A stretch of 64,000 nucleotides of DNA from Mortierella sp. BCC40632. Lineage: Eukaryota > Mortierellomycota > Mortierellomycetes > Mortierellales > Mortierellaceae. The stretch's first letter is position 1. Every line of letters starts with the position of its first letter. This document shows positions 13,127-23,563 of this stretch, piece after piece. The stretch spans positions 2,762,501 through 2,826,500 of the forward strand of contig WAEK01000007.1 in assembly GCA_011634665.1 (NCBI GenBank), read 5' to 3'. A model generated the notes under the pieces. That model saw nothing but the letters and a program-made list of their open reading frames with translations. It did no database searches and had not been told where the DNA came from. The translations under genes and the position numbers were made by a program.

Positions 13127-15889
13127 CTATTGACTTCGGCGCAAGAACCATGGCCACTCCATCTTCGACAGCCAGTGGTGAACCGCCATTGCCATGTTTT
13201 GCCCACCATTCACGTCGCGGTTGCGTGCTGACTCATGCTTGGCTTCTGTGTTGGCTCCCGCTGCACTGGCTCTACTGGACTTGATGTTATGACACTCTGC
13301 CTTGCAAATTATCGATCTCTTGTTCTCCTCCGTGCTGTCGCCACAGAGACAACATCGCTGCGATGTGTTGTACTCGTCAACCAGACACACAAAAATACCC
13401 ATCCCTAGTGCCTATTAGGCAGCAGTATCATATTAAAATCATAGTCTTGACAAAAATCCTTTGTCCTACGCCTTTACTTACCATCTGGCACAGTCTCTCC
13501 AGCACGAGATACGTTCCACTCGTTCCACCATTAAATGGCTTAAACACTCCGTCTCCAATGGCAAGAATGACCTGTCGCTTGGATGGCAGACTGGGCTTTT
13601 GGCAGGGGTTCTTGCATCTCCTCTGCTGTCTCCAGATTGGCGATGCTAACAGCCGTCTGCAGAATATGTGAAAGGCGCTGGTCTATCTCTGATCGATGTC
13701 TTTGCTGCTTTTGGTACTTGAGGATCTTGTAGGACATGGATCCGTAGAATGCTCCAAGCAACCCATCAGCACCAAGTTTCGACCGGACATGCTCCTCACT
13801 GTTCTTGGAGAGTTGTCGCAGTCGTGACTCTTCTGGAACCTTGCCAGGGTCCTCAACGGTTACTGGAACAATCGCTTGCTCTGCTGTATTGATATCATCC
13901 GTCTCCTTGGCAAGCTGCATCAGGTGCCTGATCCACTTTGTGTGCCTGTTGTACGTTCCCCTGGACAAGTGGTGATTTGAAGCCCGGTCGGGTCGGGCGC
14001 TATCAACTATCACCGCTGTGATGAGCTCGGCAATCCCAGGGTCAACCCCAATCACCACACAGCTTTCCCGACAAGCCTGTCAACTGTCTCCTTATTTTTG
14101 AAGAGCTCGGTGACATACGGGATAGAATTCCGACCACCGTTGAGGGGGTGTGCAAGAGATTTGCTGGCTTTTGGACATGGGGTAGTACTGCCTGTCGCCT
14201 CTGCATCGCCTTTAGGACTCTGAACCTTTTTGGTCTTGGGATCCAGTGCGCGATAGGCAAGTAACCGGAGCTGATATCCGTCTGTTACGATTGTTCCACG
14301 CAAACAATGTTTGTGGTGTGGGTGTAGCTGCGGGTGTTCGGTATTGGCTGATTTTACATCTAGATTGCCCATCTGATGACATTTCGCTGCCTTCAGTGCA
14401 GTGATCCATTCTTTTGCCTTTCCGACAAACCGACTCTTCAGCTCTCCATAGCTCCTCTTGGCCGCAGTCCCCTCAGGTTGTTCAGTATTGCTCTTCCCTC
14501 GCCCAGGCAATTGTTTGGCTGCCTCTTCAAGCTCCTCTTCCGCTGTAGCAACCGCCAAGCCAAAAGAGTCAAACAGTCCCGGAAGCTGGGATGTCGATGG
14601 TCTCCCCAACACAGGTTGTTCTGTCATAGTTGGTCTTTTGTCTTCCTCCGACAAAGAGCCTGTAGCAGATCTCGCCTGGATGATCTGAAGCCCTCTTTGC
14701 CGCCTCAGCCTGAGTGGAGACTCCCAGCAGTTCTTTGATTATCCTTTGTTTTGCTTCGTTGACACGGTCCTGTCGAAAGATTGCGCGGACAAGATACTGC
14801 TCGGGGACTGTGGGGAAGGCTGTCGTGTCTCGAACAGCAGGGGCCAATTTCATCCGCTCCAGAGCTGGTAGTTGGAGGTTGAGAATCGTGAAGACCTCGG
14901 CCTGGCTGTACGCTTTCGACACTCCACTTTCCTCCACTGCTGCCAACAACGCTGCACCCTCTGTCGATTGGGCCCATGTCGGGTTTCTTTGGCGTACCTA
15001 TAAAAGTTATCATGGTTAGGATATGTTGAAATGCTGGACAATTCAAACTCTCAACATGGAAAGGTTCATGCTACTTACTCTGCTGATCAACTTTGGGACA
15101 AACTCGACAAATGTCTTGCGCAATAATTTGTGAAGACTCTGCCCCGACCCTTCAAAGAAGCAGTGGGGTACTTGGCCCTGAAGGTGCGACTGAAATTGTT
15201 GTCGCTGCTGATCAAAATCAGTCCCGGCTCTCTCGGCAAAGTCGCTGACCACTTCCTTGGCGAGGTTCATGCCTGGTGTCCCTCGCTTTGTCTTGTCACC
15301 GCAGTAGAGGTAAATTATAAGTTGTCGACAAAAATCCTCTGTGTCTACCGTCTGTAACCTTTTTCGATCCTCTACTTGATTGTCCCCTGCAGAATACATG
15401 TTTGCGACTGTCCTGGCAATGAACCATTGGATGACATAGAGTGCAAGTTTAGTGGCCTCTGAGTTGCACTTTGCTATCGCTAGCAGTGTGTCACCAATGT
15501 ACTGTGCGGCTGCTCTGCGTTCTGTTTCTGATATAGAAGGAAGCCGTTCTTTGAGAACTGATTCTACTCGCCACTGGATTGGATCGCGCTTCTGGGTGAT
15601 ACAGTCAGATGTTGAGTTTAATACTTGGTCAATCAGGTTACCGGGCGATACTCTATTAGATGCTCCTGCTTCCGACTTGCTTTCTGCTCCCAGGGCCGTT
15701 TGAACAGCAAGTCTTGTAGCCTTTGCCCTCTTCAGCTTTCCGCGTCGTCGTTTTGTTAAAGGCTCCAGTGGGGTCCTTGCCTCACTTGCTTCGATCGTTG
15801 TCAGAGAATTCGCATCTTGTTCGTTTCTGTCATTCTCATCGGTTGGCGCTTCTCGCTTTACAGCCCTAGTGAGAAAGATGGGTTAATCC

Positions 15890-15930
<41 letters not shown>

Positions 15931-17523
15931 CCTTAACCCAAGCTGCAACCTATATTGAAACTTGCCTTTTGAGGAGCCGCTTATCGTGAACTGGCTGCTT
16001 GCTCACAGAACACTCCCGTTGTGGATTTTTAGATGTACTGGTCTCGACTCCCGAACGAGCTGTGCGCCAATTGTCAGTCTCGCCTTGACCAACAGCTGGC
16101 TCAGAGATCTCTTCTTCCTCTTCTTCCTTTCTCGGAAAGTTGTCAATCATTCCCATACCACGAGGCTGGGTGATTTTGAGAGTCGGGACATTTCGTTCCT
16201 TGGTCATATGTCTTGTAGCACCGCTCTCGGCCTGGATTCGCATGGCGTTTTCATTCCGCTGTTCATCAGCACGCCGAAACGAGAACGAAGGTCTTGACAA
16301 CGCTTGCGCTGCCACTATGCCTATACAAGTTTGAAAAAAAAAAAAAAAAGTTGATCATTAAAATAATGTCCCCTGTCATCAACTGGCTGCAGGCTTTGGA
16401 GAAGATTCAGTCCTACCCTGCGCCACTGCTTTCTCTTTTTTAATCCTAGTGTTGAGCTTGCGAAGCTCCTCGGGGAATTTCTTGGCTGCACTCAACAACT
16501 GGTCCGATAGGCAAAGTATCTCTGAGGGCGTCGAGGGAGGCACTAGTGGTGTCTCCTCTGCGTGGATGAAAATTTTGGTCGCATCGTCAAACTGGCTTGG
16601 ATCCACTTCAAGAGCTTTGGCATACCCTGCTAACAGCGCTTGCACCGTCCTTTGACCTGCAGGCAATCGATCCCATAGTCCAACAAGAATTTTCTGGTTC
16701 TTGTTGATGCCATACCCCTTGACATTTTCGCAATAGTCGTTCCCCGAGGTGATCGCCACTGCTTGCCATACCACAAAGTCCGGAACCCTCAGTTGTCCCA
16801 GGGCCTCGTCGTTGATCGTGTACAGCCAGAATGTGGACTTGATAGCGCGGTCTTGACTGATCAAATGAATGTTGGGGGTAAAGAGCATATCGCTATCGAC
16901 TGTCGCTACATAGATCCGTTGTCAGACCCCAATGCTTCGCGCCTAATGCAGTTATCGGTCTCGCCAGAGCAAACATGAGCGCGGTGGCCAAGAGCCACGA
17001 GGTCATTGGCAACCTTGACCCGCATGCCCATATCGATCCGTATTGAACACTTCCAGGAAGCCATCATGTTCACAAATGCCCGGAGTAGGCGTCGGCGCAA
17101 GTTGCGTGCTGAGCGATCCCCACCATCAGGATACTCCTGGTTTGGTTGAATTGCTGCGTTGAATGCGGACAGAGAGCTGGAACATTGCTCACGACTATCC
17201 ACTTCATTTTGCGATCGATGTTTCCTGGCGACGACCTTTTCAGCGATAGGGAGTCCGTCGATGTGGATAATCGCGTCATTGGAAAAGCTGAGTTTGAGTT
17301 TCTTGCTTATTGCTTTGGCGATCCAGTCGGGCTCTTCGTCTGGCTCCTTGCCCCTGGAAGCCAGGCGCAGTAATTTCTTCTGGAACCAAAAAAGAATGGC
17401 AAGGAGATAGGATAAATAGAGTGCAAAGAGGTCGACGTGGACAGAAGGAAGCTCTTTCGGATCTACTGCAGACCGTAGGATACCAGCTTTTGCAATAGTC
17501 TTCCAAGCTTGTTTGACTGTCAT
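13127..17523 (-). CDS. Gene B: XPG/FEN1-like flap nuclease fused to a Fanzor (TnpB-like) nuclease
   Basis: About 1,350 residues in five exons: 17523-16417, 16320-15966, 15865-15079, 14997-13482 and 13411-13127. The second intron is GC-AG type. N-terminal part: an XPG-like fold with VDLFAL, IHIDGLPIAEK, SGETDNCI, VATVDSDML and the H2TH-like SGNDYCENVKGYG, so every expected acidic position is filled. Middle: an acidic and basic linker, then helices. C-terminal part: CLRGTIVTDGYQLRLL, RuvC-I VIGVDPGIAELI, IGDGVFKPF, VDEYNTSQRCCLCGD (rearranged RuvC-II Glu plus zinc cysteines) and NRDVNGGQNMAMA (RuvC-III Asp). Exon phases agree across the linker, so it reads as one protein. Four one-base frame changes lie near 16903, 14640, 14060 and 13600. 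They may be decay or assembly errors. By motif family it should cut DNA, with a guide RNA for the Fanzor half; no guide locus was identified. Confidence 0.75.
15897..15931. repeat. Poly-T tract in a gene B intron
   Basis: An uninterrupted run of about 34 T on the plus strand (poly-A on the coding strand) lies inside the GC-AG intron between exons 2 and 3 of gene B. Similar runs sit in or beside many elements of this window. Confidence 0.9.
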
Positions 17524-17574
17524 GTTTTTTAATGGCTTTGTAGGCTAGTTGGGTGAATGTGAGAGGGGGGAGAA

Positions 17575-18125
17575 GTGCAAACAAACAAAAAAAGGAGATT
17601 TTTGTTATTTTCAACAGCCCAAATGCTCGTGGATGTGGGAAAAAGGACTATTTTGGGGGGGGGAGGGGGAAAGGACTATTTTGAAAAAAGGACTCTGAAA
17701 AAAAAAAAAAAGGACTCTTTCGAAAAAAAGGACTCTTTTGAAAAAAAAAAAAAAAAAAAAAAAAGACAGGCGCTGCTAATACTTACACTGGCACAACCTT
17801 TTCAAAGTACCAAATGAGGCGTAAAACCGTTGCCAATTTGGTCCGCTCAGGCCTTCTCCTGAGGAGAGGCCCGTGCTTGATGTTCCATACTCACATGCAT
17901 ACTGCCCCAAAACCTACTGCCCCAAAACCTACTGCCCCAAATCCTACTCTCTCTCATATCCTACTCTCTCTCAAATCCTACTCTCTCAAATCCTACTCTC
18001 TCATATATCCTACTCTCATATCCTACTCTCTCTCAAATCCTACTCCCCTCAAATCCTCTCTCTCATATCCTACTCTCATATCCTACTCTCTCATATCCCC
18101 TCTTTTTTTTTTTTTTTTTTTTGGA
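17575..18125. repeat. Degenerate minisatellite between gene B and K1
   Basis: At 17640-17760 the plus strand repeats AAAGGACTMTTTYGAAAAA-like units, and at 17885-18100 it repeats AAATCCTACTCTCTC and CCCCAAAACCTACTG-like units, ending in a 22-base T run. Related units (GGACTATTTCG and AAATCCTACTTTTC, mostly in the opposite orientation) lie near K2 at 26090-26310. The arrays lie upstream of gene B and downstream of K1. Long open frames here come from the periodicity and are not genes. Confidence 0.8.
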
Positions 18126-18270
18126 CAAATAACACGCAACACTCGAGGAGTGAGAATACATTCGTCCGGGTTTATCGACAAAAAGGAAAAAGAAAAGAGG
18201 AAATACACATGCTCTGTTTGCTATTTTTCATTGGGCCAAGTCGTTATCTTCAGAAAATGAGACAATGCGC

Positions 18271-19263
18271 CTACGCCTGAATGCATTGCCTCATGAGGGT
18301 CACGACAGCCTCGATTTGCTTGTTGCGGTGAGGGGGGATAAGAAGAAAGACTGCAGCCAAGAAAGCCAAAAGGAAGAGGTGACCTCGTGTCTTTACAGCA
18401 GCCTTTGATAAATTGTATTTCACTACCAGGAGCAGGTACTTTTGCTGGATCGCCTCGCGGTCTGTGCATTGGTCATCGGCGTGTCTCTTTTTCCACTCAG
18501 TCTTGAACCTTGACCTCAGGTTGATCAGATGCTGGACAACTGCTTGTTGCTTGCCTTTGTTGCCACAGTGGCAATTGCAAATTGCTATGAACCGGTATTG
18601 GTCTCCCGCGCTGCACCACACCAATGCGTTTGCAAAAGCCACTATCGCCTGTTCTCTCGTTTGAGAATCGTGGATGTCGATGTCGCAAAAGATTTCGTTT
18701 CCTTCTTTAAGGATGATGTTTAGGGGATTCTCGCCTTTGATAGCATCTTGAGAGCGGAGCCAATTCAGGGCGGTAGAATATTTGAGGCGTCGCTGTAAAA
18801 TGGCGGTTGATGGCTGATATGCAACAGACCTCTGGTTCTCTTCCGGGATAGGATCATCCAGGTCAATGGACAGAGTAGGAGGAGACTCTAGTATGATTGT
18901 TTTGGGATAGCTTGGAGGTGACTGAATCTGTGTTGGCTGGTGTTCTCGACGATTGTTGTTCTCCACTTCCATATTATCTTTTGCTAGCCTGGCTTTGAGC
19001 CGTCCTATCGCACTGGCCACGGATGATGAGCAGGACCAAGACTTGGCTGCTTGACTGTCTAAGGCATAGACGGAAGGGTTGCGGGAATTGGTGGGGAATG
19101 GCATCATTCTCGCTCTGGCTCCGGTGTTCATGCCATGGTCAATATCTTCGACAGGGGTGCCGTAAACAATGAGATCCTGTGGTTGTTCCTGAGTCAAGGA
19201 GTCTTCAGTCACATTGATCTTGTTGTCAGTGTCAAGAATGCTGCTGTCAAAGACCATTTTCAT
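18271..19263 (-). CDS. K1: unknown protein, family repeated four times in this window (330 aa)
   Basis: An intact single-exon frame. The N-terminal half is acidic and low in structure (YGTPVEDIDHGMNTG, ALDSQAAKSW). The C-terminal half is shared with K2 and K3: LQRRL...ALNWL, NPLNIILKEGNEIF, AFANALVW, DQYRF, a basic segment LRSRFKTEWKKRH, KYLLLVVK, then a hydrophobic block HLFLLAFLAAVFLLIPPHR that could be one membrane helix or a buried core, and a C-terminal MRQC. It lies upstream of gene B on the same strand within the 7.1-kb element. I do not recognise a fold or function. Conservation across copies suggests it was under selection at some time. Confidence 0.65.
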   Translation of the reverse strand: MKMVFDSSILDTDNKINVTEDSLTQEQPQDLIVYGTPVEDIDHGMNTGARARMMPFPTNSRNPSVYALDSQAAKSWSCSSSVASAIGRLKARLAKDNMEVENNNRREHQPTQIQSPPSYPKTIILESPPTLSIDLDDPIPEENQRSVAYQPSTAILQRRLKYSTALNWLRSQDAIKGENPLNIILKEGNEIFCDIDIHDSQTREQAIVAFANALVWCSAGDQYRFIAICNCHCGNKGKQQAVVQHLINLRSRFKTEWKKRHADDQCTDREAIQQKYLLLVVKYNLSKAAVKTRGHLFLLAFLAAVFLLIPPHRNKQIEAVVTLMRQCIQA

Positions 19264-20042
19264 CAGTATCGGCTGGAAAGGGTAGCCATTATCTCTTTCT
19301 GCGGGGGGTGGGAGGGTTTTATTTTTTTTTTCTGGCCGGACCGCACGGACCTTCTATTGATAGACACAGTGGATGGTGCCAAGGCCATGGATCAGATCCC
19401 CAGCAGAAGTGAAACATGTATATGGGCTCCTTAAGTTGGTTCTGAGAACTGGATTAGAGGTGTTTGAGAGGGGACCCGACTACTCGGGGAGAGGAACCCC
19501 TCTCGGGTCTGCGATGCCTTTTTGGGATGTGCAGGAAAAAAATGAAAAAAGCTTATTCCATATGGAGTAAGGATGCGATTATGATTTTGTGAATCTCTGG
19601 TCTTCAACACTTAGAAGGAACAGAGAGTGTACAAGAGCCTCTCTGGCAATGATTTCAAACACAGGAACCAAAAAAAGGCGCGTTTGAAAGCAGCACTCCT
19701 ATTGAAGGTACAAACAATCTTGATCGCAATGAACAGACTGCCCACATGGCAGCAAGATAGAGACCGAGCTTTCCCCAAGTAGTGTAAAAACATACCCAAG
19801 CCATGTCGCGCTTAACTGAAACTAAACCTGTCATCATCGAGGGCTACCTGGACTTGAGATAAGAGGAGCACGTTTAACCATACGGGGATCAATCCAGCAG
19901 CTCAAGTTGAAGTGGATCGGGCTTGTGTCCATTCCTTGCTTCGGTGCGTAGTTTGAATTGCTAGTTTCTGACCTTAGAGATTGGGGGGATGTCTCATAAA
20001 AAACTTTTGAGAAAACTGCTGAAAACCATCAAAATGTTAAAG
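19264..20042. other. K1 upstream region with conserved K-element 5' flank
   Basis: Bases 19425-19570 match the sequence upstream of K2 (about 27000-27150) and the inverted copy at 39420-39545. The shared core includes ACCCGACTACTCGG and CCTCTCGGGTCTGCGAT followed by CCTTTTTGGGATGT. Because it sits upstream of two K genes it may hold their promoter. The rest of the stretch up to the inverted repeat shows no gene; the Fanzor C-terminus expected for gene A is absent here. Confidence 0.55.
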
Positions 20043-20078
20043 TTAAATGGCATTTTTGCCTAGCTTACGGTTTAAGGG
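20043..20078 (-). repeat. Right terminal inverted repeat
   Basis: Read on the minus strand it begins CCCTTAAACCGTAAG, then CT, AGGCAAAAATGCC and ATTTAA. It matches the left repeat at 12950-12991. Confidence 0.85.
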
Positions 20079-23000
20079 ATAGAATCGATCGAGGTATGGT
20101 TCGGCTTCGGAATAGCATCCAAAGTACTTGCTGATATCAGCATTTTGCCCACGTAGCGGGGGGAGCGAGGACTCGATTTGCATGACACTCGTGCAGGATC
20201 CACCTTCGGCCTGTTTCTTCCAATTGTGCTCTTTTCTTTGGTTTATCCAACGCCGAAGCCTGAAGAGTGGTTGGTAAATGGACTTCTGTTTGGCTACCAG
20301 ATTGAAATACTTTGGTTGCCGTTGCTCCAAGTCATCAATGCTCGCGATGGCGGGAACTTCTTGGGTGTTCATACGTTTTCGTTTCCCTCGTCGCTTCTTG
20401 CCCTTCCTGTTCCCTCCCCGTTTACCCCTTCGCTTGCGACGTTTTGGTAGAGTGGAGCGTAGAACTGTCGCACCTACAACACAAGTTTGACCTAAATCAA
20501 TCCCAAGGATCTTTACATGCTCACGAACTTGGTTGGGGGTGCACCCAAGTTTGTTCTTGACATCCTGTGCAGTCTGGAAAACATTCCGGACCTCCGTGAG
20601 AGGGTCGTCAGTGCCGTGGGTTGTGGAAAAAAGCCTGTCGGGGAGTAAACTCTTCTTGTATCGTTTAAACTTGACTGACAAGAGTTCTCTCAGCTTAAAG
20701 CCGAGTAGCTGCAGTCTGTGACCGTCGGTTCGAACCGATCCCCGCAAGAAATACCCTTTGGTTAGATACATTCTTGGATCAAAGTCTTTGTGCCGTAGCG
20801 TGTTGATGTGCTCTCTAATTGCGTTGTGTGTAGGCAGCTGAATTGCTCCAATGTATCCCAGTTTCCCTTGCTGACGGGTTGATAGGTTCGTTTGTTTGAG
20901 GGGAGCAATAAACTTAGCTATAAGTACACCAAAATCTGCACGCGGCATCCAGTCCAAAACAAGCCCAGACGGAGTAAGGTGCCAAGTGTCGTCGCTTGGA
21001 AACGACGCCTTTGACATAGTCTCCATCAGATAATAGGTACTTGGATGTTCACAGAGGAACGTTCCAAACTCGTACTCCGTGAATGTCACGGAGCCGTTTT
21101 TTATCGGCGACAGAGGGATGAGTCTCCAGGGGTTTCCACCAACTCTGTTTAAAAAGACGAAGTTTTCTACAGCTGACAAATTGTCCTTAATCTCGATGGA
21201 TATCTTGGGATCAACTTTACCGGTCCTTTGCATGTGAGCAAGCTACAAAAAGAAGAGCAGAGTAAGGTTTCAATTTAGGTTATGAACTGCCTTTAGTGTT
21301 TCTCAAAATAATGAATGCATTAAACGAATACGCGCACTACCTTTGCTTGTAAATCAAAAAATCTATTATTGTAGTGTTTCTGGAGTTGAACACGTAACTG
21401 CGTGGCGATACAGCGTGTAATCCCCTCAGGCTTGTATCCCCGCGTCCGACTTTACTGTCGGAGTGAAACCCCCTCCTCCATAATGCCTAAGGCCTTTAAC
21501 CTGTCCCAGAATCTCCTGGGGATTGTCGCTTGCGGTTCATTGCCTGTGTAAAGCGACCTCAGGAATGAGCGAACAAACAGATCAACCTTCTGCTCTTGAT
21601 TATCTGATCCATTTCTAGGCACATATGGCTTTATGGTTCGGACACATAGATGGTCTAGCAGCTCACGATCCTGCTGACTGACTTCAGAAGCAACGACAGT
21701 GTCGATGAACTTGCCAATAATTTGCTGAAAACGGCGTTTTATGATGTTGGCGTCATGAACGGCCTGGCGTAAACAGTCCAATATCACTCCTGCCACAGCT
21801 TGATCTTCTGGTAGTGCCGCATAGATGTTGCGCCGAAGACTTCCGAGTTCTAGCGCCACGGTCGGATGCTCTTGTTCTAGACCCTTCAAGTTCTCGTCGC
21901 GTTGTGGAAAACCTTTTGATAAAGTCGCTCGGAGACCATAACTGGTCTTTCTCAGAATTAGTTGGCTCGGTATCGGAACGGTTGGGAGGGTGCTTCCATG
22001 GCTTCTGCTCGTATTGTAGCATTATCTCAGGTGGTGGGTGTTCTTCGGGTTCACCTCTAGTTTTGTGTCTGTACCGTGTTCGGTCGGTGCCTGAGGTGAT
22101 GGTCCTGAATGGGTTAAAATCCTGACTGAGCCTGTGTCGCTGTTTGTGGGGCTGCATTCTATTATGTTAAACAAAGGACACAGCAGTTAAAATCAGGAAA
22201 TATCACATTCGCGGTCAACATCATAGAAGCTACAACGTACTTTTTCCCCTTGGATCGATTCTGCTGTTGTTGCCTCTGATGCTCTTTGGCCATTGTACAC
22301 AAGGCATCAAACTCTCCACGAAGGCCGTAATAATCCAAATCGTTCGGTATCGTCAAAGTCGCGTCCGATGAGCTGATTGGTGTTTGCCGCAGCTCGATGA
22401 AAACTTTGATACTCTCTTTAAACGACTCTCCAGTGAGGCCCAGCTTGATGCTCTTTAAGGATAAGTATCCGTCGATAATGTCGTTCGGGTCTATCAACCC
22501 AAAGAGCAGAAAACAAAAGTAGAAAGAAACGATAAGTTAAATAGTTGTTGTAGCAGAGAGCAGCTCAATTAAAGATACAGGTTTGAAACATGATTTACCT
22601 CCACTATTGTCCACATCGTCCTTGATTAACTTGTAGTTCGTTGCGACCCCAAACTGACGCAGATTCTTGCTGTAGTCGTTTGTTGTAACGATCCCGAGAG
22701 CAGTAAGCTGCGCCCGACTCAAACTTAGCTGCTCCAGAATCTGCGGAATATGATAGCAGTGGGTCCTTAGTCGAGATCCCTGTCCAACGGGTTGCCAAAT
22801 CGTTGAAACTGTCGAATAAATGAAGAAATCGCTGTCTATGGATACGACCACATCATCCACTCCAATGTTTTTGGCAATCTCGACATCGGCCTCACTAGGA
22901 CATTCAACTACTTTCCATCCTTGATCCCTCATGTAGGAGATAAAAGCACGTCGATCTTCTAGTCGCCAGTAAAAGGCCGACCTAAGCGACTTCCATACTT

Positions 23001-23482
23001 TTCGGAAGTGCTTTTTCCTTGGTCTTGAACCCTTGATGACGTGGGACTTGAAATCGTTGATTGCCTCTCGTGCTCGTACAAGAGCTTTATCACGCGACTT
23101 TTTACGATTCTCATGAGTCCTCTGTTTCTCCAGACATGGCGACCCATCAACATAAATGACAGTGTTTTCTTTGTCGCCTTTCTCAGAATTAAAAAAAGCT
23201 GGGTTAATAGAAATACTATGATGTCCTCAAACTATGCTCCCTCTCGTGGCAATTTCATTTACCTATTCTACGTATTGCGGATTCAGTAATGCTGTGTGCC
23301 TGCTGGACAGCATGGGTGCTATACGCGTAGCGGATGGTGGCGTAAAACGCGCCCAGAAGATCGACACAAATGGTTCGAGAAGGAGATGGCGTTTCGCAGC
23401 AGGAACAGCATGCTGGTTCCTCTCGGTTCCGAAAGCGCGAGAGCTTTCGTCGAATCCATTGCCAAAGTCCAATCACCCCCAT
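20079..23482 (-). pseudogene. Gene A, 5' part: XPG-like nuclease plus Fanzor RuvC-I segment
   Basis: Exons: 23482-23263, 23198-22599, 22490-22241, 22158-21341 and 21242-20079, with phases that fit. Exon 1 starts MGVIGLWQWIRRK, the classic XPG N-terminal signature, then ICVDLLGAF. Exon 2 has VIYVDGSPCLEKQRT, CPSEADVEIAKN, VVVSIDSDFFIY and VTTNDYSKNLRQFG. Exon 5 has FLRGSVRTDGHRLQLLGF, RuvC-I ILGIDLGQTCVVG, a strongly basic RKRRGKRGG patch, and FRLRRWINQ...ESSLPPLRGQ. Three lesions are seen: a one-base frame change near 21890, an in-frame TAA at 21452-21454, and the 7.1-kb insertion after 20079. With these it should be inactive today. It starts only about 80 bp from the MULE transposase, head-to-head. 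Confidence 0.8.
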
Positions 23483-23563
23483 CTTGATCAGTAACTGAGT
23501 CGGGAAAGTGGCAAGACGTTGAAGATTGCTCTGGTTGGAAACTAAGGACGCTCATTGAAATGA
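23483..23563. promoter_or_regulatory. 81-bp divergent spacer between gene A and the MULE transposase
   Basis: Gene A starts leftward at 23482 and the MULE frame opens rightward at about 23564. Any promoters must overlap in this short spacer or reach into coding sequence. I see no TATA box. A shared promoter would suggest that A travels with the MULE, but this is inference. Confidence 0.35.

Larger units (their letters stand above)
12950..20078. mobile_element. 7.1-kb terminal-inverted-repeat element carrying an XPG-Fanzor gene and K1
   Basis: The two ends are inverted repeats: CCCTTAAACCGTAAG at 12950 on the plus strand and the same 15 bases at 20078 on the minus strand. Each is followed, after a short gap, by AGGCAAATTTGCC or AGGCAAAAATGCC and then ATTTAA. 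The flanks are AT on both sides. Removing the element plus one AT joins TTC-T to AT-AAC and restores an open frame reading F-Y-N-G-S-G across gene A, which independently fixes the borders. Inside lie gene B (13127-17523) and K1 (18271-19263). No DDE transposase is visible, so the element is non-autonomous or moved by an unrecognised enzyme. The superfamily is not assigned. Confidence 0.85.

Noticed and set aside
16900..16910. Programmed frameshift in gene B within the XPG domain
   Set aside because: No slippery heptamer or stimulatory structure is seen, and several other one-base changes occur in the same gene, so decay or assembly error is simpler.
17814..18280. Two overlapping frames rich in Ser-Tyr-Pro-Thr
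   Set aside because: They read through the AAATCCTACTCTC minisatellite in different frames with equal openness, so they reflect the repeat.
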